NCBI GenBank assembly: GCA_900473805.1
Contig: UCMS01000012.1
Coordinates: forward strand, 3,802 to 67,801
Direction of reading: 5' to 3'
DNA length: 64,000 nt
Source: Hyphomicrobiales bacterium
GTDB taxonomy: Bacteria > Pseudomonadota > Alphaproteobacteria > Rhizobiales > Rhizobiaceae
Shown: in pieces, positions 31,691 to 41,565 of the stretch
How the letters are laid out: each line of letters opens with the position of its first letter
Position numbering within the stretch: position 1 is the stretch's first letter
Notes under the pieces: generated by a model
Database searches by the model: none
What the model was told of the DNA's origin: nothing
The model's input: only the letters and a program-made list of their open reading frames with translations
Position numbers and translations under genes: made by a program

Positions 31691-32638
31691 TCAGAGGGGA
31701 TGAATGCAGGCGACGGGATGGCCATCATGCAGCTGCAGAGGAGGGGGCTCGCTGCGGCACGCATCGGTCGCGCGGCTACAACGGGCGGAAAAGGCGCAAC
31801 CTGCGGGCAGATTGAAGGGGGACGGGATCTCGCCCGAAAGCGGCACAATCGTCTTTCGACGTGCCGGGTCGGGGACGAAGCTCGAATCCATCAGGGCGCG
31901 GGTGTAAGGGTGCCGAGGTGCCGTTCGGGTGTCGGGTAGGACTTCGACGACCGATCCGAGATACATGACGATGATCCGGTCGCAGAAATAGCGGACGAGG
32001 CCGAGGTCGTGGGAAATGAAAAGATAAGTGAGCCCCAGCCGATCGCGCAGGGATGCAAGGAGTTCGATGATCTGTGCCTGAACGGAGACATCGAGAGACG
32101 CCGTTGGCTCGTCGAGGATGATGAGATCAGGCTTCAGCGCCAGGGCTCGGGCAATGCCCACCCGCTGGCGCTGCCCGCCGGATAGCTGGTGCGGGTAGCG
32201 TTCGGCGGTTGACGCCGGAAGGCTGACACTTTCGAGCATGGTGGCGATGTCGCCCGGCACAAGCGGTCGGGACTGAACGACGAAGGGTTCTGCTATACTT
32301 TGCGCGATGGTGAAGCGCGGATCGAGGGATGAATAGGGATCCTGGAATACCATCGCCATGCGTTGTCTTGCGGCCTGGAGAGCCCGCCGATCGAGGTTAT
32401 TCAGGCAGATTCCATCGAGAGCAACCTCTCCCTCCGTCGCTTCGATCAGCCGCATGACGAGACGGGCGAGTGTCGATTTTCCGCAACCGGACTCGCCGAC
32501 AATGCCAACCACCTCGCCACGTTCGAGGGTGAAATCGACCTTGTTCACGGCCGTCATTTCGCGTGGGCGGGCAAACCAGCCGCCGCCCGTAGCAAACCGC
32601 TTTGTCAGCCCCCGGACTGATAGCAATGGCCTGGTCAT
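31691..32638 (-). CDS. oligopeptide ABC transporter ATP-binding protein (OppF/DppF-like)
   Basis: 315 residues: Walker [10 protein letters not shown], signature [16 protein letters not shown], Walker [15 protein letters not shown], switch FISHDLGLV, and the C-terminal oligopeptide-transporter extension with [17 protein letters not shown] and a Cys-containing CAFSARC segment. Overlaps the OppD-like gene by 4 bp (ATGA). Confidence 0.93.
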   Translation of the reverse strand: MTRPLLSVRGLTKRFATGGGWFARPREMTAVNKVDFTLERGEVVGIVGESGCGKSTLARLVMRLIEATEGEVALDGICLNNLDRRALQAARQRMAMVFQDPYSSLDPRFTIAQSIAEPFVVQSRPLVPGDIATMLESVSLPASTAERYPHQLSGGQRQRVGIARALALKPDLIILDEPTASLDVSVQAQIIELLASLRDRLGLTYLFISHDLGLVRYFCDRIIVMYLGSVVEVLPDTRTAPRHPYTRALMDSSFVPDPARRKTIVPLSGEIPSPFNLPAGCAFSARCSRATDACRSEPPPLQLHDGHPVACIHPL

Positions 32639-33600
32639 AGCGATCCTCCCTCTGCCAGGTGACAGGCTACGGCACCATGATGGGCAAGTGGGCGTGGCGC
32701 CGGCTGTGTCGTCCGACAGATCTCGACGGCGCGGACGCAGCGCGGATGGAAACGACAGCCCAGCGGGAAATTCGCGGCACTCGGGACCGTGCCCTGTATG
32801 CCGCGAAGGCCGCCTTCTTCCATTCCGTCACGGGGGATGCAGCCGATCAGCGCTTTCGTATAAGGATGGGCAGGGCTGTCGAAGAGCGGGCCGACCGCGC
32901 GTTCCTCGGCAAGGCGACCGGCATAGAGCACGGCCACCCGATCGCAGGCCTGTGCGACGACGCCCATGTCATGGGTGATGAGCAGCAGCCCAAGGCCGCG
33001 CTCGCGCACGAGCCCCGTAAGGATCTGGATGATCTGGGCCTGCACGGTCACATCCAGCGCCGTGGTCGGTTCATCCGTCACGATGAGGTCGGGATCGCCG
33101 GCCAGCGCGATGGCGATTACGATCCGCTGCTTCATGCCCCCCGAAAGCTGGTGCGGATAGGCTTCTGCGACCGCCTGGGCTTCGGGAATGCGTAGTTGTG
33201 CCATCAGGTCGAGCGTGCGGGCACGGGCATCTCTGTGCGATAGCCCGAGGTGAAGCCGCGAGACGACGTCGATCTGGTCGCCGATCCTCTGGACGGGATC
33301 GAGCGCCGTCATCGGGTTCTGCATGACGAATCCGATCCGTCCACCGCGGAGCTTGCGACGGCTGCTTTCTCCCAGCGTTGCCATGTCCATGCCATCGAAC
33401 AGCACGCGCCCACCAGTAACCCGGCCCCCGATCAGCGGCAGAAGCCCGGTGATGGTCAGGGCGGTCAGCGACTTGCCCGATCCGCTTTCGCCCACGAGGC
33501 CCAGAATTTGGCCCCGTTCCAGCGAAAAGCTAACTTCCTCAAGGAGGGCTCTGTTGGCGATGCCGACCGAGAGGTTCTGCAATTGAAGGAGCGTGCTCAT
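32635..33600 (-). CDS. oligopeptide ABC transporter ATP-binding protein (OppD/DppD-like)
   Basis: 321 residues from the ATG at 33600: Walker A GESGSGKSLT, VMQNPMTALDP Q-loop, signature LSGGMKQRIVIAIAL, Walker B LIVTDEPTTALDV, LLITHDMGVV, and the terminal FHPRC motif of the oligo_HPY domain. Pairs with the OppF-like subunit to energise the permeases. Overlaps the permease gene by 4 bp. Confidence 0.93.
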   Translation of the reverse strand: MSTLLQLQNLSVGIANRALLEEVSFSLERGQILGLVGESGSGKSLTALTITGLLPLIGGRVTGGRVLFDGMDMATLGESSRRKLRGGRIGFVMQNPMTALDPVQRIGDQIDVVSRLHLGLSHRDARARTLDLMAQLRIPEAQAVAEAYPHQLSGGMKQRIVIAIALAGDPDLIVTDEPTTALDVTVQAQIIQILTGLVRERGLGLLLITHDMGVVAQACDRVAVLYAGRLAEERAVGPLFDSPAHPYTKALIGCIPRDGMEEGGLRGIQGTVPSAANFPLGCRFHPRCVRAVEICRTTQPAPRPLAHHGAVACHLAEGGSL

Positions 33601-34481
33601 GTCTCGCTCCGGCGCGGGTCGCGAATATCGAGGGCTGCGATCAGCGCGTCGCCGAAGAGGTTGATGGCGATCACCGTCGAGGCCACGGCGACACCGGGAA
33701 AGATGATGATCCACGGCGCTTTGAACAAAAGCGCAGAGCCCGAGGACATCATCGACCCCCAGCTCGGCATGGGCGGTTGAGCGCCAAGGCCGAAGAAGCC
33801 GAGGGTCGCCTCCAGAATGATTGCGTCACCTGTGGCCAGCATGGCGCTCACCAGCACCGGACCGAGCGCGTTGGGGATCAGATGGCGGAACAGCAGGTGG
33901 GTGTGCCCGGCTCCGAGGCTGCGTGAAGCCTCGATATAGGTCTCTCCCTTGAGTGTCATGATCTGAGCACGCGCGAGCCTGGCGAACTGGGCGAGATAGG
34001 CGACGCCGATCGCAGCCATCGTGCCGCTGACGCCTGGCCCGATGATGGCGACGAGGATGAGGGCGATCAGGATCTCCGGAAACGACCATGTCAGGTCCAC
34101 GACGGCGGTCACGATGCGATCGAAGAGGCCGCCGAAATAGCCGGCCGCAGCCCCGATGGTCAGTCCCGCAAGCACCGAGATCAGGATCGAGATGCTGCTG
34201 ACGGCGAGCGACGTCCGGGCGCCCTGAAGAAGCCGCGTGAGAAGATCGCGACCGAACTCGTCGGTCCCGAGAAAGTGGGAGGCCGAGGGAGAATGAAAGG
34301 CTTCCTTGAGGACCTGCGCGTCATAGGCGTAGGGGCTGACGACTGGACCGAAGATGGCTCCTAGGATCACGAGCAGCAGCCAGATGCCGGCCAGAGCGCC
34401 GGACGGTTTTGAAAATGCTCGTTTGAGCGGGGTCAGGCGGGACTGCCGGGCAACGCTGTCTAGAGTGGGTGATGCGCTCAT
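33597..34481 (-). CDS. oligopeptide ABC transporter permease (OppC/DppC-like)
   Basis: 294 residues from the ATG at 34481. A hydrophilic N-terminus is followed by the OppC_N segment (ALAGIWLLLVILGAIFGPVV), HFLGTDEFGRDLLTRLLQGARTSL (read as LGTDEFGRDLLTRLL), and the EASRSLGAGHTHLLFRHLIPN coupling loop. Five or six TM helices. Starts and ends in ATGA overlaps within the operon. Confidence 0.92.
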   Translation of the reverse strand: MSASPTLDSVARQSRLTPLKRAFSKPSGALAGIWLLLVILGAIFGPVVSPYAYDAQVLKEAFHSPSASHFLGTDEFGRDLLTRLLQGARTSLAVSSISILISVLAGLTIGAAAGYFGGLFDRIVTAVVDLTWSFPEILIALILVAIIGPGVSGTMAAIGVAYLAQFARLARAQIMTLKGETYIEASRSLGAGHTHLLFRHLIPNALGPVLVSAMLATGDAIILEATLGFFGLGAQPPMPSWGSMMSSGSALLFKAPWIIIFPGVAVASTVIAINLFGDALIAALDIRDPRRSET

Positions 34482-35404
34482 GCCAGGGCTCCCCTGACGC
34501 GCGGGTCCATGGCGGCCTGCAGCAGATCTCCAAGCAATGTTCCGAGCATGACGGCCATGGCGAGCATCAACAGGCTTGCCTGCACCACAGGATAGTCGTG
34601 TTGGCTCAAGGCCTTGATCAGCAGCGTGCCGAGGCCGGGCCGTGCGAAGACCACCTCGACCGTCACGGCACCGCCGAGGATCCATCCGATGCGCAGCGCA
34701 AGGATTGTTACGACGGGGATCAATGCATGCCGCAGCACATGGCGGATCTGGATCTCGAAGGGTGACAGCCCCTTGGCATGCAGCAGCAGGACAAAGTCCC
34801 GCGAGGCAATCTCGATCATCGAAATTCTCGTGATCCGGGCGACGAGCGCCGTGCCGCCAAAGCCGATGGTCAAAACGGGAAGGACGAGAGCCGACCAGGT
34901 GCGTGCGCCTGAAACCGGAAACCAACCCAATCCAACTGAAAACGCGAGGATCAGCAGCAGGCCCAGCCAGAAGCTCGGGAGCATCGATCCGAACAGGACA
35001 CCTCCCATGATCATTCGGTCAACCAGGCTATCCTTGTGCAAAGCTGCGACGACGCCGAGCGCAATTCCGAGGAGGGAGGAGAAGGCCAGCGCCAGGCCTC
35101 CCAGAAGAAGCGAATGGGGGAGGGCCTGCGCGATCAAATCCGCGACCGGTCGGCGGGCGACGATTGCGGTCCCCAGATCTCCTGTCAGCAGTTTGCCAAG
35201 CCATATTGCGTACTGGACCGGCAGTGGCCGGTCCAGCCCGTACCGGGCCATCATTTCGGCCCGCTGTTCCGGTGGGGCGCCGACCTTGAGCAGATTGTCG
35301 ATCGGATCACCCGGGATGAAATGCAGGATCAGGAAAATGACGACGGACACCGCGAGGAACACGGGGACGAGCATCAGCACGCGTCGAAGCGCATAAGCCA
35401 GCAT
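34478..35404 (-). CDS. oligopeptide ABC transporter permease (OppB/DppB-like)
   Basis: 308 residues: N-terminal TM with LMLVPVFLAVSVVIFLILHFIPGDP (read as VVIFLILHFIPGDP), GLDRPLPVQYAIWLGKLLTGDLG, and LLLHAKGLSPFEIQIRHVLRHALIP as coupling loop (read as LHAKGLSPFEIQIRHVL). Six TM helices typical for DppB. 28 bp from the binding-protein gene. Confidence 0.92.
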   Translation of the reverse strand: MLAYALRRVLMLVPVFLAVSVVIFLILHFIPGDPIDNLLKVGAPPEQRAEMMARYGLDRPLPVQYAIWLGKLLTGDLGTAIVARRPVADLIAQALPHSLLLGGLALAFSSLLGIALGVVAALHKDSLVDRMIMGGVLFGSMLPSFWLGLLLILAFSVGLGWFPVSGARTWSALVLPVLTIGFGGTALVARITRISMIEIASRDFVLLLHAKGLSPFEIQIRHVLRHALIPVVTILALRIGWILGGAVTVEVVFARPGLGTLLIKALSQHDYPVVQASLLMLAMAVMLGTLLGDLLQAAMDPRVRGALA

Positions 35405-35432
35405 GGTTGCGTATCCCTCGCGGTCTTTTTCG

Positions 35433-37016
35433 TTACTCCTTGACTTCCATGTCCATGATCACCGTGGCACCGACCGATGGCGCGTGGATTTCGGCCGGGA
35501 GAACCAGGCGATCCTTGTTGTAGGCCACCGAGTTGACCGGCTGGTAGATCGGCGCCATCGGATATTGCGAAAGGACATATTCGTGATAGGCGGTGAAGTT
35601 CTTCACCCGTTCCGCCATGTTCTTCGAGCCGCTCATCGCAAGCTTTCTAAGCTCTTCTGCCTTCGGGTCGTTGAACATGGAGATGTTCGGGTAGCCGAGG
35701 CGGTCGCCGCCGAAGAACCAGTCTATGATATCAGCATTGTCCCAATTGTAGGATCGGACTGCGAGCTGCTGATTGCCGCTCTTGTACTGGTCGCGGATCG
35801 CCGAACTGTCGAAGGTGGTGATTTCGCTGTCGATGCCGACGGCCTTGAGCTCGGCCTGCACGACCTCGGTCAGGCGGCGGAAGCTGGAATCGCTCTGGGT
35901 CCAGAGAGACACGCGAAGCGGCTTGCCGTCCTTCTCGCGGACGCCGTCAGCGCCCATCTTCCAGCCGGCCTCATCGAGAAGGGCCTTGGAACGGTCCGGA
36001 TCATAGGAGATCTGGTATTTCGGGTCGACCTTGGATTCCGGCAGGGCGGAGATCAGGAAGGTATTGGCCACTTCGCCGACGCCACCATAGACGGAGTCGA
36101 GAATTTCCTTCTGGTTGATGGCCTTGGCAGCGGCTTCCCGGACTTTGATGTCGGTGAAGGGTTCCTTGGTCACATTGATCGGCATGTAGGCCACGTCCTG
36201 GCCGGCCAGTGTGACCACTTCGAGATTGCTCTCGCTCTTGAGTTCGCCGAGGAAGTCGGTCGGGACGCTGAGCAGCATGTCGACACCGCCGGACTTCAGC
36301 TCAAGGAAGGCCGTCGAATCTTCGGCGATTTCACGCAGGGTGATCTTGGCAATCTTGGCCTTGCCGCGGTTCTTGGCGAGAGAAGATGCCCAGGCATAGT
36401 CCTCGTTGCGGACGAGCACGGTTTCCTGGCCGATCGTAAAGCTTTCCAGTTTGAAGGGGCCGGTGCCATACACCTCTGTCACGCCGTAGTTGTCGCCCAG
36501 CGCTTCATAGGACTTGGGCTCGATGACGGAGAGATAGCTCGAAGAAAAATTGTAGAGCAGGTTCGGTTCGGGACGGGACATCACGAACTTGACGGTCGCA
36601 TCGTCGATGACCTCGACGGTCTGGATCGCCTCCGTCATGTAGGCATTCTCGGAGGCCTTGAAGAGTTCGAGCCACTTTACAACAGTTTGTGCGTTGAAGG
36701 GTTCGCCGTTGTGAAACGTGACACCCTTCTTCAGGTGGAAGACCCAGGACATGCCGTCCGGCGCCTCTTCCCAGCTTTCGGCAAGCCAGGGATGGAAGGA
36801 CAGATCTGCATCTTGCGCCACAAGGCGGTCGAAGATCAGCGTGCTGCCAATGTTGAGGTTGGCCGCCTTGATCGGGTTATAGGTCGGTGAGCCGACCTCG
36901 TTGCCAGCCATGACGAAAACCGCCTCCTGGGCCAGGGATGGGCCTGCGGCGGCGAAGAGTGCCGCCAGGCTGACACCTGCGGCGATGATGGATTTGCGAA
37001 TGGTCAAGTTTGTCAT
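35433..37016 (-). CDS. peptide ABC transporter substrate-binding protein (SBP_bac_5)
   Basis: 527 residues with a signal peptide (IIAAGVSLAALFAAAGPSLAQ). Family-5 motifs: NPIKAANLNIGSTLIFDRL, LAESWEEAPDGMSWVFHLKKGVTFHNGEPF (read as WVFHLKKGVTFHNGEPF), VYGTGPFKLESF, and PMAPIYQPVNSVAYNKDRL near the end. Binds peptides or similar solutes in the periplasm. It is the first gene of the minus-strand transporter operon, 36 bp after the RpiR gene, so the regulator is likely cotranscribed. Confidence 0.92.
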   Translation of the reverse strand: MTNLTIRKSIIAAGVSLAALFAAAGPSLAQEAVFVMAGNEVGSPTYNPIKAANLNIGSTLIFDRLVAQDADLSFHPWLAESWEEAPDGMSWVFHLKKGVTFHNGEPFNAQTVVKWLELFKASENAYMTEAIQTVEVIDDATVKFVMSRPEPNLLYNFSSSYLSVIEPKSYEALGDNYGVTEVYGTGPFKLESFTIGQETVLVRNEDYAWASSLAKNRGKAKIAKITLREIAEDSTAFLELKSGGVDMLLSVPTDFLGELKSESNLEVVTLAGQDVAYMPINVTKEPFTDIKVREAAAKAINQKEILDSVYGGVGEVANTFLISALPESKVDPKYQISYDPDRSKALLDEAGWKMGADGVREKDGKPLRVSLWTQSDSSFRRLTEVVQAELKAVGIDSEITTFDSSAIRDQYKSGNQQLAVRSYNWDNADIIDWFFGGDRLGYPNISMFNDPKAEELRKLAMSGSKNMAERVKNFTAYHEYVLSQYPMAPIYQPVNSVAYNKDRLVLPAEIHAPSVGATVIMDMEVKE

Positions 37017-37051
37017 TTCGGTCCTCTCTGCAGGTTTTTGTTGTTATGCAG

Positions 37052-37984
37052 TCATCGGTCCCAGCGACGCTGGCGGCCAAACTGGCCGGTGTGGCCGATG
37101 AAATCGTCGTAGTAGGCAGATATGCGTGCCATGCGTTCCTCGACCTCGGCGCCGAGTTCATTGAACACCCCGTTGACCATCAGGCCGATGAGCGAGGACA
37201 TGGCCGACGTGGTATCCCAGAAGTGGTTGAGGTCGGTCGGCACGGCGAAGAGTTCGTCGACCAGCCCGGTTGCCCAGTCGCAATAGGGGTCCGTGATCAG
37301 GCTTATGCGAATGCCGACCTCGTGGGCGGCAGTCGCGAGATCGCGGGTCAAGCGCGAGTAACGCCGGCCGTCGATCAGAACGAGGGTCGTTTGTTCCGGA
37401 GGCGAGAGCAGGACCTCAGCGAAGTGGCCACCGGCGATATCGGCAAGTTGCACGCCTGCGCGCAGATATTGGAGGTTATGGACGAGTTCGGCAGCATGGC
37501 CGCGTTCGGTTTGGAAACCGGCAACAAAGACATTCGGGCAGCGCGCCAACCGCTTCACGGCGGTCTCGAATTCCGGGGTCGAGGCGATCTCATAGACCGT
37601 CACGAGTGCCGCCATCTCCTTTTCGAGAGCGCGGGCCAACTCTCCCTTGTCTGACTGGCTGCGACGGTGGAAGTCCTGCAGGCGATCACCGATCAGCCAG
37701 GGCTGGTCTCCGAGGTCTTGCTGCAATCCGCCCTTCAGGTCCTTCAGGCTTCGGTAACCGATGGCCCGGCAGAAGCGCCCAATCGAGGCTTCGGAAACTC
37801 CGATTTTGGCAGCTACCGTTGCCGCCGTCTCGAACGGCAGGGATTGCAAGTTCGTAAGAAGGTAGGAGGCGATCGCGCGCTCGGCAGGAGTTCCGGAGGC
37901 GGCCTGTTGCTGCAGGCGCTGGCGAAGATCGCCAACCTGGCTTGTCGTGCCATCTTGCTGCATATCCCCGTCCGATCCTGACAT
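37052..37984 (-). CDS. RpiR-family transcriptional regulator (HTH-SIS)
   Basis: 310 residues from the ATG at 37984. N-terminal RpiR helix-turn-helix: ERAIASYLLTNLQSLPFETAATVAAKIGVSEASIGRFCRAIGY, read as FETAATVAAKIGVSEASIGRF. A SIS domain follows (about 125-260): VFVAGFQTERGHAAELVHNL, LVLIDGRRYSRLT, and GIRISLITDP. RpiR proteins usually bind a phosphorylated or acidic metabolite. Divergent from the racemase gene; a TGACAG dyad in the shared region is the likely operator. Confidence 0.9.
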   Translation of the reverse strand: MSGSDGDMQQDGTTSQVGDLRQRLQQQAASGTPAERAIASYLLTNLQSLPFETAATVAAKIGVSEASIGRFCRAIGYRSLKDLKGGLQQDLGDQPWLIGDRLQDFHRRSQSDKGELARALEKEMAALVTVYEIASTPEFETAVKRLARCPNVFVAGFQTERGHAAELVHNLQYLRAGVQLADIAGGHFAEVLLSPPEQTTLVLIDGRRYSRLTRDLATAAHEVGIRISLITDPYCDWATGLVDELFAVPTDLNHFWDTTSAMSSLIGLMVNGVFNELGAEVEERMARISAYYDDFIGHTGQFGRQRRWDR

Positions 37985-38012
37985 CACTGTCCCCCGTGAA
38001 TAAGACGAAGAC

Positions 38013-38028
38013 TGACAGAACTCTGTCA
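38013..38028. promoter_or_regulatory. candidate RpiR operator
   Basis: TGACAG-AACT-CTGTCA, a perfect 6-bp dyad, lies 11 bp before the -35 box of the racemase promoter and 29 bp from the rpiR-type start, so it could control both directions. Confidence 0.55.
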
Positions 38029-38039
38029 TTGCGTCAATC

Positions 38040-38068
38040 TTGCAAGAAAACTGAAATCAACATAGATT
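38040..38068 (+). promoter_or_regulatory. sigma70-type promoter of the racemase-GNAT unit
   Basis: TTGCAA (38040-38045), 17-bp spacer, TAGATT (38063-38068). Predicted start near 38075, 25 nt before the ATG at 38100. Confidence 0.55.
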
Positions 38069-38099
38069 CATGTCGACCAGACATCGGGGCACCTGACGC

Positions 38100-39242
38100 A
38101 TGACCGAAAACCCAACTGGCACGCAGCCGCGTGCCCCCCTGAGGATTGACGGCGCAGAGTTGCGTGTCATTCGCCTTCCGCTTATCACCCCGTTCACGAT
38201 CTCAAGCGGGACCTTGCACGAAAAGGTTTTTCCCCTGCTGACACTGCGTTCGGGTGGTCTGCATGGGTATGCGGAAGGTGTGATGGACCCGCTGCCCGAT
38301 TATCTCGAGGAAACGGTTGCGGGCGCTCTCGGTCTCACGCGCACCGTCTTCCTTCCGCAACTTCTCGGAAAAAGCTTCGACAATCCCCAGGCTCTCCACC
38401 GACTTCTTGCGCCATGGCGCGGGAATTCCATGGCCAAAGCGATGGTCGAGATGGCGTTCTGGGACCTGTGGGCAAAATCGCTTGATCTGCCGCTCAAGTC
38501 TCTTCTCGGGGGGACGGGGGACGCCGTGGATGTCGGGGTTTCGCTCGGCATAATGTCGATCGAGCAGACGATTGATCGTGTCTCGACCCATGTCGATGAG
38601 GGCTACAAGCGGATCAAGCTCAAGATCAAGCCGGGTCATGATCTCGAGGTCGTGCGTGCGGTTCGCGCGCAGTTTCCAGGGATCCACCTGACGGCCGATG
38701 CAAACAGCGCCTATTCGCTGGCCGACAGTTCACTGCTGGCGCGCCTGGACGAGTTCAATCTCGACTATATCGAACAGCCGCTTGCCTGGAACGACATCCA
38801 GGATCACGCCGTCCTGCAGCGAAGGCTCCGCACGCCGCTTTGTCTCGACGAGAGCATCCGCAGCCCGGAGGATGCGCGCAAGGCGCTGCAGACGGATGCC
38901 GCACGGGTGATCAACATCAAGGTCGGCCGGTCCGGCGGCTATGTGAATTCCTTGAAGATCCATGACCTTGCCGAGGCCTTCTCCGTGCCGGTGTGGTGCG
39001 GTGGCATGCTTGAGAGCGGAATTGGTCGCGCCCACAACATTCATCTCTCGACGCTTCCAAACTTTCAGAAGCCGGGGGATACGTCCTCTGCGAGCCGTTA
39101 TTTTAAGCGCGACATCATCGAGCAGCAGCTCGAAGCACATCATGGAAGGATGCCGGTGCCTGCGGGTAGCGGCATTGGTGTGTCACTCGACACGGACTTT
39201 CTCGCCCATGTCACGATCGGGTTGGAAAACTTCGCGCCATGA
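38100..39242 (+). CDS. enolase-superfamily N-succinylamino acid racemase / o-succinylbenzoate synthase-like
   Basis: 380 residues, MLE subgroup. N-terminal capping domain with [19 protein letters not shown]. Barrel: [11 protein letters not shown] (catalytic KxK), [17 protein letters not shown] and LCLDESI (three acidic metal ligands), [20 protein letters not shown] (second catalytic Lys), [15 protein letters not shown]. This set matches the NSAR/OSBS family rather than the dipeptide epimerase family. No menaquinone genes are near, and the next gene is a GNAT acyltransferase. That pairing is known from the Geobacillus pathway converting D- to L-amino acids through N-succinyl derivatives (Sakai et al. 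2006). Confidence 0.88.
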   Translation: MTENPTGTQPRAPLRIDGAELRVIRLPLITPFTISSGTLHEKVFPLLTLRSGGLHGYAEGVMDPLPDYLEETVAGALGLTRTVFLPQLLGKSFDNPQALHRLLAPWRGNSMAKAMVEMAFWDLWAKSLDLPLKSLLGGTGDAVDVGVSLGIMSIEQTIDRVSTHVDEGYKRIKLKIKPGHDLEVVRAVRAQFPGIHLTADANSAYSLADSSLLARLDEFNLDYIEQPLAWNDIQDHAVLQRRLRTPLCLDESIRSPEDARKALQTDAARVINIKVGRSGGYVNSLKIHDLAEAFSVPVWCGGMLESGIGRAHNIHLSTLPNFQKPGDTSSASRYFKRDIIEQQLEAHHGRMPVPAGSGIGVSLDTDFLAHVTIGLENFAP

Positions 39243-39955
39243 CAGAAGTCGAGATCCGAGAACTGAAAGGAATGGCAGAATTTCGCCAGGCCGAAGGCCT
39301 GCAAGGGGAAGTCTGGGGGCGGGGCGATACGCCCGACCCTGCAGATTTGATGATGGTGATCCAGGCAGAAGGGGGCCTCGTCGCCGGCGCATTTCTTGCT
39401 GACCGCCTTGTTGGCTATGTATTCGGTTTTCCGACACGGGATCCGGCTGTTCAGCATTCACACAGACTGGCTGTTGTGCCGGATATGCGGGGCAGGGGGT
39501 TGGGAGCCGATCTCAAATGGTACCAGCGAAAGTGGTGTCTGGCGCGTGGAATAACCCAGGTGCGATGGACCTTCGATCCCTCGCGAATCACAAATGCACG
39601 CCTTAATCTCAACCGGCTTGGGGGCCGCTCATCCACCTATCTCGTCGACTACTATGGAGAAATGGGCGGCATTAACTCCGGGCTTCCCTCCGATCGCCTG
39701 CTCGTAGACTGGCGCTTGGATGACCCGCTGGTCGAGCAGCGTTTCGCTGGCAATTATCCGGGGAGCGCCGCCGAAGAAACACTTCTGGTTCCGACAATCC
39801 GCAATGGTATGGGTCGCGGGCCCGGTGCATCCGACCAACTGTCTGAGCTTCTCAGAGTACGACAACAGCTACAGGAAGCGTTTTCGCAAGGTTACTGTCT
39901 CTCTGGTGTCATCGATCACAATTTCGCGCTCGTCCGTGGGGACCGAGGCGAATGA
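39239..39955 (+). CDS. GNAT-family N-acyltransferase partner of the racemase
   Basis: 238 residues. GNAT core: [49 protein letters not shown] (read as [17 protein letters not shown], the acetyl-CoA loop), and [20 protein letters not shown], a motif of the subgroup linked to NSAR. The C-terminal 90 residues contain [12 protein letters not shown]. By analogy it would N-succinylate D-amino acids so that the racemase can act. Overlaps the racemase stop by 4 bp. No succinyl-amino-acid desuccinylase is seen in this window. Confidence 0.82.
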   Translation: MTEVEIRELKGMAEFRQAEGLQGEVWGRGDTPDPADLMMVIQAEGGLVAGAFLADRLVGYVFGFPTRDPAVQHSHRLAVVPDMRGRGLGADLKWYQRKWCLARGITQVRWTFDPSRITNARLNLNRLGGRSSTYLVDYYGEMGGINSGLPSDRLLVDWRLDDPLVEQRFAGNYPGSAAEETLLVPTIRNGMGRGPGASDQLSELLRVRQQLQEAFSQGYCLSGVIDHNFALVRGDRGE

Positions 39956-40084
39956 CTGGCTTCGCGCCGACGATCTGAAACGGACTGATATCTTCAACAT
40001 CAATCGCGATGTGGCGGGTCGAGTAGCACGCCGGAGTTTTCTTCTCGTAAGAACTCTATAAAATTCAGTAACATAAAAGAATTT

Positions 40085-40174
40085 TGGCGGAAGAGGTGGG
40101 ATTCGAACCCACGGTACGGTTTCCCGCACGCCGGTTTTCAAGACCGGTTCCTTAAACCACTCGGACACTCTTCC
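40085..40174 (-). tRNA. tRNA-Ser (UGA)
   Basis: Read on the minus strand, the acceptor arms GGAAGAG (from 40174) and CTCTTCC pair fully, followed by G and an encoded CCA (40087-40085). The long variable arm and the T-loop GGTTCGAATCCC are present. The anticodon loop CTTGAAA gives anticodon TGA, serine. Length 90 nt with CCA. Stand-alone gene with its own promoter. Confidence 0.97.
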
Positions 40175-40184
40175 CGTGGACGGC

Positions 40185-40213
40185 GTTATGGGCAAAGGCT
40201 TCGGATTTGGCAA
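40185..40213 (-). promoter_or_regulatory. promoter of tRNA-Ser
   Basis: On the minus strand TTGCCA (40213-40208), 17-bp spacer, CATAAC (40190-40185), with the mature tRNA starting 11 nt further on. Confidence 0.6.
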
Positions 40214-40441
40214 GGGCGATTGTTCGGGTCTTTGTTCCCGCTGGCGGAGAATTGCATGGGTGCACACATGCAGCGCGTTAACCATGCGCTTACCATGATT
40301 TCATTTGTGTCGGCTCGGCGGCGCCGCATTTCCCAATTCGGCCACTTTTCCACAGCCTTCTCAATCCTGCAGGCGTACGGGCGGGGTTTTCTCAGGATGA
40401 CAGGGGATGTCGTCCGGCCCGTTTGATCAGAAGTGGGACAT

Positions 40442-41509
40442 ATGCATTCGAGCACAGGCGGCCGGCTGGCCATGGGTGGAAGATGGCTGGGTGTGGCGCT
40501 GATGTGTGCCTTTGCCGCTTCCTGTTCGACCACCAAAGAGACGGCGGGAAAACCCAAGCGTTCGAAAGAGTTCTTCGCCGAATCCATCTACGGTGTAAAG
40601 GCGAGCCCGCGTCTGGTCGCCAGTGGCCCCGTGCCCAAGGGTGGCGGGCGCTACATGGTCGGCAAGCCGTATGTCGTGAAGGGCGAGACCTTCGTACCGA
40701 AGGAAAACCCGCGCTACGACGCCGTCGGGATCGCCTCGTGGTATGGAGATGCCTTCCATGGGCGAATGACGGCCAATGGTGAACTTTACGACAAAGAACA
40801 TCTTTCGGCCGCCCATCCGACGCTCCCGCTTCCGAGCTACGCCCGCGTGACCAATCTCACCAATGGCAGTTCCGTCATCGTTCGCATCAATGACCGTGGC
40901 CCGTTTCACAAGGGACGGCTGATCGATCTTTCGAACAAGACCGCCGACATGCTGGACATGGCCCATAGCGGCACCGGCAAGGTCCGCGTCCAGTATATCG
41001 GGCCTGCGCGGATGGACGGGCACGACATGCCCTATCTGATGGCTTCCTACGTCAAAAAGGGCGAGCGTGGACCCGTGGTCGATCCGCAAGGCGACATTGC
41101 GTCTGGTGTGATGGTGGCCTCGAACGACGTCGCGGTCCCGCAGTACCGGCCGCCGGCAGAGCCGGTTTACCAGACGGCGCTTTCGGGCTCCACACCGAGC
41201 GGTGCGGCTCTTGCCCATACACTCGACGCGCAGCTGCTGATGTCGCAATCGGCGCCGCCGCAGGGCATGGCATCCGGTGGGGCCGAGGTCTTTGCCGCAC
41301 TTCCCGACATTGGTCCCGTTCCCGCATCCCGGCCGCATCACGTTCCCGGCTATGACGGATCCGGTTATGCTGCGGCTTATGCCGAGGTCGAGCGCCCGTC
41401 AGGCGCGCTTGCCTTTGACGCCATTCTCGTGCGCAATGGCGGCCTCACCGAGAGCTCGATTCTCTCCTCGGTTGCCAAAGGCGGAATCACCCTTTCGAAG
41501 GGGCTTTGA
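40442..41509 (+). CDS. rlpA: RlpA-family septal ring lipoprotein
   Basis: 355 residues from the ATG at 40442 (GTG at 40433 is an alternative). Lipoprotein signal with FAASC lipobox. Double-psi beta-barrel: VGIASWYGDAFHGRMTANGELYD (read as GIASWYGDAFHGRMTANGE), AAHPTLPLPSYARVTNLTNG, VRINDRGPF. RlpA proteins cleave or bind naked glycan strands at the division site. No C-terminal SPOR domain is seen; the last 150 residues are Pro/Ala-rich and low-complexity. First of the rlpA-dac-tmk-holB-metG-tatD block. Confidence 0.9.
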   Translation: MHSSTGGRLAMGGRWLGVALMCAFAASCSTTKETAGKPKRSKEFFAESIYGVKASPRLVASGPVPKGGGRYMVGKPYVVKGETFVPKENPRYDAVGIASWYGDAFHGRMTANGELYDKEHLSAAHPTLPLPSYARVTNLTNGSSVIVRINDRGPFHKGRLIDLSNKTADMLDMAHSGTGKVRVQYIGPARMDGHDMPYLMASYVKKGERGPVVDPQGDIASGVMVASNDVAVPQYRPPAEPVYQTALSGSTPSGAALAHTLDAQLLMSQSAPPQGMASGGAEVFAALPDIGPVPASRPHHVPGYDGSGYAAAYAEVERPSGALAFDAILVRNGGLTESSILSSVAKGGITLSKGL

Positions 41510-41565
41510 CTGCGGCGGGCGAGGGGACCATAGCTCCGACAGCGCCAGCAGAGCCAAGTTTGATC

